64,000 nucleotides of DNA from Microcebus murinus (taxonomy: Eukaryota; Chordata; Mammalia; Primates; Cheirogaleidae), in assembly GCF_040939455.1 (NCBI RefSeq), contig NC_134115.1:29290727-29354726 (forward strand), written 5' to 3'. Below the pieces are notes generated by a model that ran no database searches, was not told where the DNA came from, and worked only from the letters and a program-made list of their open reading frames with translations. The position numbers were made by a program, and so were the translations under genes. Position 1 is the first letter of the stretch; every line of letters begins with the position of its first letter. Shown piece by piece: positions 12,661-25,485 of the stretch.

Positions 12661-12757
12661 GTTTGTGACAATGTATATATAGAGTTTGGTTTCTGTGGTT
12701 TCAGATATCCACTGGGTGTCTTAGAACAGATCCCCATCAGAGAAAGGGGAGCTACTA

Positions 12758-12930
12758 TAGTGGTTATTCTTAGGACTGACTGGGAGGGGGCACAAAAAAA
12801 TGTTCTATATCCTGATCTGTGTGCTGGTTTACATGGGTGTATGCATATGTGAAAATTATCGAACTAAATATTTGAAATGTATACACTTTGTGGTATATAA
12901 GGTTAGACCTCAAAATGTTATTGATATGGA
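12758..12930 (+). repeat. L1M LINE 3' fragment, part 2
   Basis: AGTGGTTATTCTTAGGACTG, then TGTTCTATATCCTGATCTGT, GGTTTACATGGGTGTATGCA and TATACACTTTGTGGTATATA follow on from the fragment ending at 11633. Confidence 0.85.
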
Positions 12931-14369
12931 GAAAAACAGCATGGGCACTTGCAATACAAATGGGGAAAGACAGCATAGAATAAGAATGCACTTCAATTGG
13001 AAGGAAGATATTTGTTTAAATACTACCCATGAGTCTAACTCTAAACTGGAATGCTGTGCTTCCAAATCTCTGACACACAGCAGTATCAGTGGAAGAGCAG
13101 CTAGCTGGCCTTGACAGTGAAGAGAAAGGAGATGGAAACACACACATCCCTCAAGTTACATTTCATTGTAGCCCTAAATACCAAAAGACTCCAGTGACCT
13201 AAACCACAAAGACTTGTCTGAGGCCAGTTACAATCACCAAGAAAACCATTAGCTTTTCTTGGCCTTGTTCCCATAGTGCCCTCAAAATTAGCTACTTCTA
13301 AGAAGGCATGAAGGAGAACATGAAGTCCATTTTATTGTCTTTTATTTTCTCAACTGCAATCTTTGTGTATTCTGCCCAAGCAATGTTGGCTCTGTTGTCT
13401 TCTCAGTGGTATCCTCCTAGCATAACTCATGAAGTGGAACAGAATTGCATCATAGGAAATCAGCAGGGGCTGTTAGAACACACATGAAGAATGAGAATTG
13501 TGTTTAAAAGCACAGTTTTGGCCACTGGGAACTTATTCTGTTATCCTGATGAAAGTAAAATAATAGATGATCTCAGAAACTCATCAACCACTCTACAAAT
13601 AATTATTGAGGGCCCATGAAATATACACATTCTCCATGGTATTTACCTTCAAGTTGCTTAAGCTAATTATTAAAACTTTAGAGCCACATCAAGGATTAGA
13701 AAATCAAGACAGAACTTTACAAAGGAGCTACCGACCCCTCTCAACTTTTATTTTTGATAACAGTGAAAAGCCATACACACATCCTTCATGGGGAGGAAGT
13801 GAAAGGGCAGAAAGGCGCCTCAAAGACTCGAGGAAAGAAGTTTACAGCTTAGGCCCTCAGCAAAATTCAATGAAACAAGTAAATGTGAATTATAGTTACT
13901 TTGTTCAATTGTTTTCAAGGGGGAATATCAAGGAAGATACTTAATTAAAATATCAAAATAGCCATCCAGCCCCTAGTCTCTACTCCCTTAAGTCTTTTTT
14001 AATAGAATAGAAAACAGGGTTGATATCTCTTCTTCCTCACCAATTTCAAACATTTTTGGGAGTGTCTATCTTTTGGTGCCTTCTCTTTGACACTGAAATC
14101 CTCCTAGGTCATAATCTAGGATTACAATCAATATCCCTTTCTATAGCTAAATGCTTTTCTCTGCCTGTCTGCTATCTTTCCCTTGAAGGATTAATCCATT
14201 TGCCAAGTAGGAAAATAAAAGAACTGACAGCTGGATGGATAATGAATAAAGTTAACTTTAAAACATGCAAAGGCTGCAAATCTAGTTGGATTTACATATG
14301 CAAGCTGGATGGGTGTTTGGGAAACCTGTATAAGAGCTTAGTGCACAGCAGGACTGTAGCAAAGAAAGT
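12931..14369. other. unassigned, mostly unique sequence
   Basis: I recognise no repeat and no protein. Frames of 112 codons (13606-13944) and 150 codons (14020-14472) lack any family signature, and the second runs into a MIR. I read both as chance. Confidence 0.4.
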
Positions 14370-14545
14370 ACCAAAGCTGGACTCAGACTATCCTACTTCT
14401 AGCCTTGTGACTTGGGCCAGTCTGTCAACCTCTCTGGGCTTCACTTTTCTCACTTATGAAGTGGAGACATAACCTCTTCGTTGTAAAGATCAGATAATAT
14501 GATGTCCCTGATCACAGGACTTGCAAACAGCAAAGGCCCTATACA
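14370..14545 (+). repeat. MIR SINE, sense
   Basis: GGACTCAGACTATCCTACTT, CTTGTGACTTGGGCCAGTCT, CAACCTCTCTGGGCTTCACT, CACTTATGAAGTGGAGACAT and a diverged tail give the MIR order. Confidence 0.85.
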
Positions 14546-15795
14546 AACAGGTTTCTACATTCACATACTCAGTGCCACCATCACAAAACGATCCAGCCCA
14601 CTTTCCCACTACCCTCCCCAGAGGGCTTCCTCTGTTTTCTTATCTTCAGTTTGATCCTGTGGAAGGAAATTCTTCATCCCTTTCCCTAAGACTATACTAA
14701 TTTTAGAGCCACCCATTTTCTGTGGTCTAAGAGGTAAGAACTGAAAAGTTCATATGCAATCGGGGAGAGAGTTTCTTCTGAGACTAATAAATGGGGAAAA
14801 CCACATTTCTAAGATCTTTACCATATGAGTGTGTGTGTGAGAAGAGGCGGACGCCACTGGGCCCAGAGGCCACCAATATCCGGCTGGGTCAGTGAATGCC
14901 ATTCCCTGCAGCAAGCCATTTGCTAATCCCCAACAGCAGCAGCCCCCCTCCCTGGTGGCGCTGAACTTTTCAATTGGGACTAATCCCAGAGGCTTATTCT
15001 TATTTATTCATTTAAAACCCCGTTTTGAATTCCTGCTGTCATGTCACTGTCCTTCTTGGCATACAGTCAAGTGCACAGGGACACATATTTGGCTGTGTCT
15101 GAAAAACAGGTTGAACCCAACCTCTCTCAGACGAAATAAGAGGAGTACAGGGGAAGAAACTGGAAAAAGATTCGAGAAGTCTCAACAGTTGCTTACGGTG
15201 TGTCCTTCCCTCCACGTAGCTGACACCTGGAGGCATGTTTTGAGGAGCAGGGCAGATGTTCCAAAGAAGTTTGAAGCTGCTGCCTCAAACCTAAAGATTC
15301 ATATGTAGCATGCCTTAGGAAAATTTTTTGGCTTTAGAGAGTAACAACTGTACAACCTAACCTCTATGATCATTTAAGATAGCAAGGCTTATTACTGAGA
15401 AAGAGGGCAGTTCACAATTTCTTCTTTACTTTGAGCTAAATATGATGAATAAATGCAACAAAAAAGGAAAAATATTAAGGGCAGAGACATTCTGATTCCT
15501 CCTCTCTCATACTAACTTATAAACAGAATACAACTATATTTCAGTATCCACGTGACTTTTTTTTTCTTTACCTACAGCTCAATTTGTTAGTAGGAAATGA
15601 ATTTTTATTACCCATGGAGTTCAGCCATCTGAAAGTTCCCACTTATTAGAAAAATGTGGTACACATTTTTCTTCTTTATTCCCCCTTTTGAAAACCAGAA
15701 GTCTAAGATGGTATTTTTCTCCAGCTTACAATTGAGACATTTTTCACCAGAATACTGTCTTATTATCATTATGATACAATGTTCACAGCTAGTAA
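14546..15795. other. unassigned; contains a GC-richer block at about 14820-15310
   Basis: The sequence has no named repeat. From about 14840 to 15310 it is richer in G+C and in CpG than its surroundings, and an open frame of 138 codons (14892-15308) runs through it. The predicted protein has no recognisable domain and no splice framework. A conserved non-coding element is one possible reading, without direct support. Confidence 0.35.
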
Positions 15796-16015
15796 AGGAG
15801 TATGTGCCAACTACCCTTCTAAGTATTTTGTACTAACTCACTTAATCCCTACTCCATCCCTAGGATTACTGTCTTCATTTTATAGATGAGGGAAATGAGG
15901 TACAGAGAGGTTAACTAAGTTGCCTGGGGTGACATAACAAGTTAGCAGTAGAGGAATTTGAGTCCAGGGCTCTGGCTTCAGAGGCTGAGCTCTTAATCCC
16001 CACGCACTATTGCAT
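15796..16015 (-). repeat. MIR SINE, antisense
   Basis: TAACTCACTTAATCCCTACT, TTATAGATGAGGGAAATGAG, TACAGAGAGGTTAACTAAGT, AGCAGTAGAGGAATTTGAGT, CCAGGGCTCTGGCTTCAGAG and GAGCTCTTAATCCCCACGCA give a nearly complete antisense MIR. Confidence 0.92.
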
Positions 16016-16264
16016 CACATGAGATACACTCATATTCCTCAAACCTGCCATTTTCACGGTGTTCCAGGTTTTCTTCAAAGAATGTTCATGGAGTTGATTG
16101 CACAGGATCATCATTCTGCTTGTCAGAAAGACAGATGAGGGGTCCGGGTAATCGCATGGGCTTACAGATACTATCGAGGTTACAAAATTAATAAATCCCC
16201 TATTTGTCCCAAAGCAGTTGTGAAAGCTAATGCAAAGGAATAAATAGTACTACAGGATGTCGTG

Positions 16265-16400
16265 TTTGAACAGGACTTTAGAAATCCCCTGCACTAACCT
16301 TTATCAGCAGGTAAACTGAAGTTCTGAGAGAGCCAATAATTGCTTCGAGGTCAAAAGGGCATCCAGGACAGAGCTAGGATGCTCAGTGAAGGCCGTCAGG
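16265..16400 (-). repeat. possible MIR/MIR3 fragment, antisense
   Basis: The sequence GGTAAACTGAAGTTCTGAGA, then a GAGGTCAAAAGGGCATCCAG-type block and GACAGAGCTAGGATG is a weak match to the antisense MIR core. Confidence 0.45.
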
Positions 16401-18620
16401 ATTGCATCCCAATGTTTCGTCCCAGAGCCCTCTTCACTTTAAACTCTTTCTTCATGCAACAGTGACCACTCCCATGGTTTTAACTATGATCAGTATGCTG
16501 ATATCACTCAAATGCTTTTCTCCAGACAGGGCTGACTTACGTCTACACTGTCACATGCGTTTCCACTATATGTTTCATACATTCTCCAAACTCATCTACG
16601 AATGATCTCCATTCTCCCTACCCCAAACCTACTCAAGTGCTTCTTGAGGACAAAACGCACAACAGTCTCTCCAGACAACCAAGTCAGTCTCAAATCAGTC
16701 TAGATCCTTTCTCTCCTTCATCCTTATCTTGACCCTGAGAGGTCAGACCTCAGCCAGCTCAGGAGGACTGCTGGCAAAGGCAGGAACAGATAGGAGGAGA
16801 CCCACGCCTTTTCTTGGGGACCCAGACTTTCTGCCTGTAGAGGGGCCTTCCCCCGGGAGAAGAGCAGCTGTAACGAAGGTGGAGATTTTGCCAACTGCAT
16901 GGCACTGGACACTAGAGGTACCAGCTTAAATCCGTGATTTGACGTGATAGGACATTTTATTGCCTAAGAGTGAGCAGAATGAAAGCTTCCTGAGTTTTCA
17001 TTCAGAAGCAGAAGACCTTTCCTCCCTGAATAAATTTACCAGGAGAGGAAAAAATAAAGAGCATTTCTGATTGCATACCATGAGTGCTGCCTGCTAATTA
17101 TAGGACAAAGGTCACTTGTCACATGTGGCAGGAATGCTGAAGAAATAAGAATTGTGATTTTGGGGGACAGGGGCAGGAACTGGTGATCTTGAGAGAGAAC
17201 TCTAATAGAGGAAGAGGAAGAGGGAGAGGAGGAAAAACCAGATGGGAGGAGCTACACCATAAGTAGTAGATGGTAGGAAACCAGATGCAGTAAGATAGGC
17301 TATGCTTTCAAAAATTTGGCTAATTCAAATTGAGAAAAATTTTTTCGAGTTCCAGCTGGGTGCCAGGGACTCTGCTAGGCATTTCTGAGAAGAAAAGCAA
17401 AGGAGGCAATGTCACCATGATAGGTCTTGGAAAGGTTCTTATGTATAGGATTCTCTTAAACTTGTTTTCTTTCCTGAGAAGTAACTAATGGTGAGAGAAA
17501 TATTGGTGATACAAAAGAAAAGACAGTTGGGATGAAAGGCCCTAGAGTGGATTGAGGAGAAGGAATTGAAGGCACAAGGGATAGGTTTTATGTATTTATT
17601 TAAAGTCTATAAAATAAACCTTAGCTTTAGATTAGCCAAATCTGAGGAAATTACATTGTTCTTTTCTTCATAAATAACAGTTACACTTTCAGAGTACTGC
17701 TTATATTTAATCTGCTCTATCACTGACAACATAACTTCCATCTTTCTTCAATAAAAATGAAGGGAAAATGTGATTATAATGCTATCGCTTCCAAAATACC
17801 TAGCAGATCTGACTGTGAGAGATAAAATATAAGCTAGAAAAAAGCACGACAGTGAAAAACTGCCCTATTTTTCCTACTTAATTTGCTCTTGGAAAAATGT
17901 AAAATCTACAGGCTCAATTAGTCTTAATGATGTGTCAAAAAACAAAACAAAACAAAACAAATTTCCCTGGGCTAAAAAGCATTCTGCACATGCTGCAGAA
18001 TTCAGAATGAAGAATGCATTCAGGAAGATGTAAACAATGCCTACTTCTGGGAAAAGATGGCCCCTCACTTTTCTCTTTTCATTTTTAAAATAATTTTTCA
18101 ATTTAAAAAATAACATGTGGGATGTATTATTAGGCATGAACAAGCGGTACATTTAGTAAAGCAAATGTTTCCTAATTTGTTCAAATGCTCCCATGACTTT
18201 TCCCAACAGGGTGACTAACCAATTCCTAAAGGCAAGGCTTTACAACTAAGAGCCCAGCAGGTTTTCACAGTATCTCTACTTTGTTATCAACACCAGGGGT
18301 CCCCACTGAAATGCCTCCAAGGGCTGACTGACAGATAAGGGGCCACAGTGCTGAGAGCAACAGCATTTGCACTTTGCAGACCGGAGAGGCCTGGGGCACC
18401 TAACGGTACTGACAACCACTGTCTAATTCCAGCCAACTGTTGCCCTGGCAGAAAAGGGTGTCATATGTCGTTCAAGCTTCTAATTTTTCAATAGAGGTTA
18501 ATGATCCAGATTTTTTAAAATGTGGACTCTCACAATTTGTAGATGTTAAACTAAAACATAAATTCAACAGCTAACATGATTAAAACCTAATCAAAACAAC
18601 TTGTGAACTCCAAAAACCCA
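16401..18620. other. unassigned, mostly unique sequence
   Basis: I see no gene and no confident repeat. There is a (CAAAA)-like run near 17940-17960 and a GA-rich tract at 17205-17235. Short frames here have no family features. Confidence 0.4.
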
Positions 18621-18917
<297 letters not shown>

Positions 18918-18984
18918 TGATACCTTTGAAACTTCCAATGGATCAAGTATGCATCTATTTTTTCCTTTTCTTCCCACCTCTATC

Positions 18985-20110
18985 CCCATAAGCACTAGTT
19001 ATAACTACCCACCCATCTTACTGACTTCTCTTTTTATTCTGAATAATTTTTCAGTTGATTCTCTACTTTCTAGATATGCAATTGAAATATCTGCGAATAA
19101 TGATATGTTTGCAACTTCCTCTCCAATATTTCTATTATTTCTTCTTCTTCTTATCTCTTGATGGATATTTTCTGTGGAATGTTTATAATTTCAGTGAAAG
19201 TCCACATTTCTTACTATGTATTTGATTTAAATGGGAATGCTTCTCATGTTTCATGAAATATGCTAGTTTGGCATGAGGCTAAATATTTAAACTAAAGTAA
19301 CAAATTCTACATATTCTTATTTTACTGAGTTTTCATTTTTTTTCTTTTTATTTAGGAATGTGTCAGATTATTTTGTGTCAACATAAACTAATTTTGTTGA
19401 CATAATTTACATGCAATAAAATCCACTCTTTTAAAGAATATAGTTCAGTAAATTTTGACAAATTTACACATTCATGTAATCACTGCCACAATCAATGTAT
19501 TACTGAATGTTGAATTTTAGCAAAACATTTTTGGCACCTATTAAGATGACCATACAGATTTTTCTTTTTTGATCTATCTAATAGGCAGACCATTAGGTTC
19601 TCCAATATTGAACCAAACTTACATTCTTGCAATGTATCCCATGTGATCATGGTATTTATTTAATACAATGCTAAATTTTGATACTTTGTTGAAAGGTTCT
19701 GCATCAATATGCATAAGCAAGATTGATTTGCAGTGTGTGTATATGCATGCATACATACTGTCTTTGTGAAGTTTTCATACTAGGATCTTTTTGTCATCTT
19801 AAAAAACCTTGGGAGTCTTTCTTTTGCTCCATACTTAGAAAAAGTTGAAATAGTAATGTGCTCATTTGTCAGGTTTACATGGGAAAATTTTGGTTTATAC
19901 CAATTTTCTTAATTAAAACTTCTTTCAATAAATTACATGGTTACCCTCTTTAATAATATCAATATTCCTGAATGTTCAAAGAATTTACTGAGGCCATCTG
20001 GGGCTTGCACTTTGAATTTACAGAGCATCTTTTGATAACCTTTTTATTTCTTTCATGGTTACTGACGTAGGCTGTTTCTCCTGGGGGCCACTCTGAGAAA
20101 TGAAAATTTC
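18985..20110 (-). repeat. L1M LINE fragments, antisense
   Basis: Antisense L1 ORF2 text is seen in TCCAATATTGAACCAAACTT, ACATTCTTGCAATGTATCCC, TTCTGCATCAATATGCATAA and GAGGCCATCTGGGGCTTGCA. A separate L1 3' end piece (AATAAAATCCACTCTTTTAA) lies at about 19395-19500, so at least two fragments are joined here. All reading frames are decayed. Confidence 0.7.
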
Positions 20111-20224
20111 TGGAAATACCACCACCGACTTCATCTGTCCTCCATAGTGTTTCACATGGTACCTCACAATATATTTTGGTTATTTCTCCTTTTTGATATT
20201 TAATATGTTATTGATTTTTCTTTT

Positions 20225-20690
20225 CTTGGTAATAAAGAAGATACTTATTCATTCTACAACATTTTTGAAAATATAGACACATAGAAAAAGTTGAAAATTA
20301 CATATAATCCCATCATCCAGAAACAATTATGTCTTACATGATCATGAAAAACATTCCAGATTTGTATCTGTTTACATACCTACCTATGTACATGTATGCA
20401 AGGTTTATTAACTTGCCCTTTCCATATTACATGTTGTGAGCACTTTCTCCATATCAGTAAATACAGACTTCAATTTCAATGGCTGTGAGGCATGACTATA
20501 CGATATGACTTTCTTACTTATATTCCTGACAACAGGGGATAGGTAGGTAGGTTAATTTTTTTAACTATTTTTCACAATGCTACATTGAACATTATTTAAC
20601 ACTTTTGAGTATTCATCTTGTAAGACAAATGATTGAAAGTAGAAGTGCTCAAAGATAGATACATTGTAAAGTTTTTTTTTTTTTTTTGCT
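20225..20690 (-). repeat. L1M/HAL1 3' fragment, antisense, first copy
   Basis: The blocks ATAATCCCATCATCCAGAAA, ATGTTGTGAGCACTTTCTCC and CAATGCTACATTGAAC follow the antisense order of an old L1 3' region. The copy ends at a T-run at about 20672-20687. Confidence 0.6.
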
Positions 20691-21330
20691 TATAAGAAAT
20701 GTCTATATTTCTTATATAAAAAAGCAGAGATTTCTTGCAATCCATTATCCAGCGATAGCCTCTGTTTTGTTATGGATATGCATCAAGTCTTAGTGCACAC
20801 TCTTTTTTAACCATAAATGAGACCATATTATGCATACTAGTTTGTCACTTACCTACCATATTATGTCATCTTTTCCTGCACATTATCATTCTATATAGCT
20901 ACAGTATTCAATGGATAAAAGAGCCATAATTTGATTATCTAACTAATAGAAACGTAAGGTTGTTTCCAATATTTGACATTATAAATGCTATAATAAATAT
21001 CACTGTGTTTATTTTTTGCTCCCTTGTCCAGTTGTTTCCTTAGGCTAAATTCCCAGTGGTAGAACTGCTAGATCAGAGGATAGGTACTTCAAGGCTTCTT
21101 ATAAACACATCGCCCTTTAGAAAGTCTACATCAATCGACATTCCCAGCAGATCCGAGAGTGGTTGTTTTCTACCTCTATTTTAACCTTGGTATAATCCTT
21201 CTTCTTAGAGTTAGATAACAAAAAGTGGCACTTTTTCATTTTTTTATTTGCATTTTTAAAAATTATGAACAAATGTGATATTTTTATGTGCTTTTTAGCC
21301 TTTCCCAATATTAGCAAATCACTTTATATA
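20691..21330 (-). repeat. L1M/HAL1 3' fragment, antisense, second copy
   Basis: The same block order starts again: CAATCCATTATCCAGCGATA, GGTTGTTTCCAATATTTGAC, TTGTTTCCTTAGGCTAAATT, CCCAGTGGTAGAACTGCTAG, then CCCTTTAGAAAGTCTACATC. It is longer than the first copy and reaches further towards ORF2. Confidence 0.7.
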
Positions 21331-23400
21331 ATCTATTAGTACTTATCCATACACAAAATAGGTATAATAAATTATATTTGTTTCTTAAAATCTTAGGTCC
21401 AGTTTTGCCAGAGAATTTTTTTTTAAGAAAAAGAAAAACATGCCTTGTACATTTAAAAATAGCTCTGGTGCTCTTGCTTGGAATTTTGCTTTAAGTTTAT
21501 TCCAACCCAGATAAGAGAGAACAACTATTTTTCTCTAATGTTATATTAATAAAAATATGTACCAGGCGTCACTATAAAATGTCTTGCTAGAGCACAGAAT
21601 TCAGTATAGCCTAGGTATACCCCCAAATTTTCAGTACAGCATAGGCATTTTAATAAATATTTCATTATAACTGCTCTATGGAACAGGCCATTAAAATGAT
21701 ACCAGAGCCAAGCTCTGTTTTATCACAATGCCAACATCTGTAATGTCTGAAGTATTAAAAATTAGAAGCACAGTTTTTCTCAGAGCTTCCATTTTTAAAT
21801 AAGCACCCATTATGAACAATTGCAACTGATTTCCTTTGGAGCAAAAACATGGTGAGCACTCACTTTTTTAAAAAAACAGTTAAGAACAAATGACCTGCAA
21901 GTGAATTCAAGATAATGAGCAGTGATTGTAGTATTCCATCAAAACATTTTTGTTGAAATGCTTAAAAATAATATTCAGAATGCATGTTCCAAAAGGCAGT
22001 GAATTTATATGAGCCTTTTCCACTTTTTTTAAACTGTAGTTTTATTTAAAAATGCAGGCATCAAACATGCATAAAATGCTTCAGTGTTTTAAACAACTAT
22101 CATTAAAGAAATCAAGGTAATTATGATTTCAAACATAAAATCAATTTTTTTGGCTAGATTGATGTTTATGGTTAAGAGATCACAAAATAAAGGTGAGGAC
22201 AAGACAAGATTTACTTTATCACCTATAACTAGAATAAACTCTTTGTTTTTGCTAGCATGATTATGTGGCTTTTTTTTGTTTTTCGGTAAATTATTGCCTC
22301 ATGTGCCTGACATTACAATGCTTGGTAGAATGTATAAGGTAACATTATAACATTAAAAACAGTAACATGCAATCCAGTAAAATAAATTTTTTATATTCCC
22401 AAAACACCCAGTAGAAAGATACCTAAATTCTAAAGGCCTACAGTACTACCTTGATAAAAGAATGTTTATTATTATACAAATACAGCAACCTCATGAGACA
22501 AATCTTAACCTCACAACTCATTCATTGAACTACAGGTCCCCAAACATGATAGATTTCAAAATCCAGAGATGATTAAAGGTCAGGAAAATAAGATGACATT
22601 TAGAAATGGAAAGACCATCCTGTATCAGCAATAGTACTGTGAATTCACCCAGAGTAGATGGGTTTAACTAACTATATATTCCCAGAAATAACCCACTATT
22701 TAGATTCTGAAGGCAATGAATAAATGAATACTGTGGAGACCATTTATTGTTGAGATTAATGTAAATCCCCAAATATCATCAAGGAGCAGCCAGCCTTAAA
22801 GAAAATCAAGACAAACTGGAAAACCATGGCATCTCCTGAAAGCATGGGTCTGTGAAAGGAGAAGATCAGAGTGTCACCAGCATTTCCAGAGAAGACGGTG
22901 TCTTGAAGCAGGTGCTGTGAGAATTCTCGTCTATCTGGCAGACATTTAATAAATGAGCAAGGCTGATCCACTGTGTTGGCAACACCCAATGAAACCAGCC
23001 CTTGAAAGCATTCATCCGCATTTGCTGACTCTCCTCATCCTCACTTAAGAAACGATTTGATGTTAACACAGGAGCTCAAAGAGGTTTACCAATTTATGGG
23101 AAGAAAATACACCACCTCATTGCCATAATTATCACAGCATGTTGAGTGGTTTCCATTTTTGAGTGTAAACTGATAAAATGGCATTTTTCTTCATCAGTCT
23201 CTCTGATGATGTTGAGTAGTATGCATCAATTCATGGGGTCTAATCAGCCTTGCAAAATGATGACACAGAGTTTATACATCTACAAAACTGCAAATCATAT
23301 TTTAAAAAAAATATCCTTCAGCCATTTCCCCAGCTAACAGTATTACTGTCAAAACCCCTCAGCATGGGCTATGCAGATTCTGCCTACTTTTTTGACTATT
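21331..23400. other. unassigned, AT-rich, probably unique sequence
   Basis: Two kilobases without a repeat that I can name. The 77- and 67-codon minus-strand frames around 22756-23069 overlap each other and have no family features. Confidence 0.4.
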
Positions 23401-23401
23401 A

Positions 23402-23590
23402 TCATTGTCAACAATAGTGGCTGACATTTGTTAAGTGCCTTTTATATGTCAGGCCCTATCTTAAGCATTTTACTTATGATATCTCATTTAAAACTCACAA
23501 CCCCCCCCCAAGGTCAGTAGTGTTGTTTTCTTTGTTTTACTAAGTGGGGAATTAAGGCATAGAAAGGTTGAATGCTTTGCCTTATCTCAT
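23402..23590 (-). repeat. MIR SINE, antisense
   Basis: GTTAAGTGCCTTTTATATGT, TCAGGCCCTATCTTAAGCAT, TATCTCATTTAAAACTCACA and GGGAATTAAGGCATAGAAAG give the antisense MIR order. A run of nine C at about 23502-23510 interrupts it. Confidence 0.8.
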
Positions 23591-23599
23591 TCCTACATG

Positions 23600-23905
23600 A
23601 ATCTCCTACTTCAGTCTTGCTGAAACATTTGCAGATCTTGCAAATGCATCATGCTTTCACATACCTCTATTCCTTTGCACAGACTATTGGCATGGCCCAG
23701 AAAACCATCCAACTTTTTCTTGTCTGACCATTTCCTACTGATGCTTTGAGACTCAGTTTAGGCAGGGCTTCCTCTGAAGAACCTTTCAGGATATCCCAGT
23801 CCATCCCAAGAAAAGTGAGATGCTCCTTCTTCTGTGCTATTACTATATGTACTCACTCCTATATAACATGAGAATTATTTAGAGTCTGTTTGTGAATCTG
23901 TTCCC
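23600..23905 (+). repeat. L2 LINE fragment, sense
   Basis: TATTCCTTTGCACAGACTAT, GATGCTTTGAGACTCAGTTT, AGGCAGGGCTTCCTCTGAAG and CTCCTTCTTCTGTGCTATTA fit the L2 3' region. Confidence 0.65.
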
Positions 23906-24977
23906 TGCTGGGCTGTAGCCTCTCACATAGGGAATTGCAGGGTCCCTGCATAAGGCCTCATATTCTTTAACTGCAGAACTCCACAGGGCACCATTCATAT
24001 AGACTACAGAGCGAAGTACAGGGCAACTCCCAGAGTTGCAAGAAATGGCAGGTGTAAGAACAGTATCCTCATTGACTTCCAAAGGATGTAGTGCATAGTA
24101 TGCACTCATAAACATTTCTAAGTGACTGAGTGCTGAGACAGAGATCACAATAAATATGAAATGAAGCATAACCATTGAGCCCTCTGAGTCAATTTATTAT
24201 CCTCCAAACCATCGCTCCATAAAGGAGAGTCTAAATAATACCGCTAACCTAAAGATAAGTGCTAGTTTTGTTGCTCACGATGAGTACACTCAGAACAATC
24301 TCTGCTTTATCTCTTCTACATCAGCTTCCTGTGTATTTTCTCTAAATGTTAACAATGAATTTTGAAGATTTCCCTCTAAGCCTTTGATAATGGCATAATT
24401 AATCTGCAAATGGATATGGCATTTCCACCAGAGATGCAAATAATTATAGTGAGAACCAGATATGAAAATCTACCCAAGAGTGGACTGAAATGCAAATTAA
24501 TATAGTCTAATTTTTCTATTTTAATGAGTCTGTTCCCAAGGACATCATGATTCTATATTCAGAAAAACAACATTCCACTACTTTCAACCACCTGCTCAGC
24601 AGGGAGAAAAAAATTACACACTGAACTTTGGCAAACATTTATGATATCTTTGATTAAAAGTAAAAAAAAAATTAAGCTTAAATGATACATTCCTATTTCC
24701 TTTAGAAGGACACAGTTTCTGTCTTTCCATGGATAGGAACATGTTCCTGGGTAAAAGAACCTTCTGCACATAAACAGCTTTAAGAAATAGCTAAAGATTG
24801 AGGCAGGCTGCACTGAAGAGAGACCCTTTAGTTATTCTAGGATATTCCTTAGCCCTGATTTCTTCGTTTGACTCCTGCCATCCATTAACTAACTCAGAGT
24901 GGGAAAATGTAGCAGAGGGACAAAAATATTGCTAGCCCTGAAATTGTTGGTTACAACTTTAAAACTCAGAGATGTGG
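23906..24977. other. unassigned sequence
   Basis: There is no gene and no confident repeat. The 98-codon minus-strand frame at 24175..23879 partly overlaps the L2 fragment, so I do not call it. Confidence 0.4.
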
Positions 24978-25485
24978 CAATGTGTCAGACAGAATAATGA
25001 ACCCCAAAGATGACCACGTTCTTATCCCTGGAACATGTGATATTACATGGCAAGGGGTAATTAAGGTTGCAGGTGGAATTAAAATTGCTAATCAGATGAC
25101 CTTAAAATAAGATTACCCTGGATTATGCGGTGAGCACAGTATAATCACAAGGGTCCTTCAAATGAAAGAGGAGGGCAGCAGAATCAGTGTACGAGTGGTA
25201 TGATATGGGAGGACTCAGCGAGCTATTGAGGCTTTGCAGATGGGAGTGGGCATGGGCCAAGGAATGTAGCAGGACTCAGGAACCTGGAAAAGGCCCGAAG
25301 AAGGAATCTTCCCCAAAGTCTCCAGAAGGCAGGCAGCCTTGTAGACATCTTCATTTTAGTCTAGTAAGACCAGTTTTGGGCTTTTGACTCCCAGAACTGT
25401 AGGATAATAAATGTGTATTGTTTTAAGCCACCGAGTCTGTGGGAATTTGTTACAGCAGCAGTAGGAAATGAATACAGACCCTTTT
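24978..25485 (+). mobile_element. solitary MaLR-type LTR (MLT1-like)
   Basis: AATAATGAACCCCAAAGATG opens the element and TAATCACAAGGGTCCTTCAA lies in the middle. The end holds CTCCCAGAACTGTAGGATAA, a polyadenylation AATAAA, GTTTTAAGCCACCGAGTCTG and TTGTTACAGCAGCAGTAGGA. This is the layout of an ERVL-MaLR LTR. No internal retroviral sequence is attached. A related copy lies at 48606. Confidence 0.8.

Larger units (their letters stand above)
11636..12757 (+). mobile_element. Tigger (TcMar) DNA transposon, internally deleted
   Basis: The element starts CAGTTACCCACCATTTCACT and ends ACAGATCCCCATCAGAGAAA..GGGGAGCTACTA. It lies between TA dinucleotides at 11634-11635 and 12758-12759, the expected TA target duplication. 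The interior holds decayed transposase coding sequence. At 1122 bases it is about half the usual length of around 2.4 kb. The missing part covers the catalytic DDE region, so this copy cannot move by itself. Confidence 0.92.

Noticed and set aside
14020..14472. 150-codon frame as a gene
   Set aside because: Its last third lies in a MIR, and the rest has no recognisable protein character.
18300..18420. Possible second copy of the hAT element, because of AGGGGTCCCCAC
   Set aside because: No matching second end and no 8-base duplication could be found.
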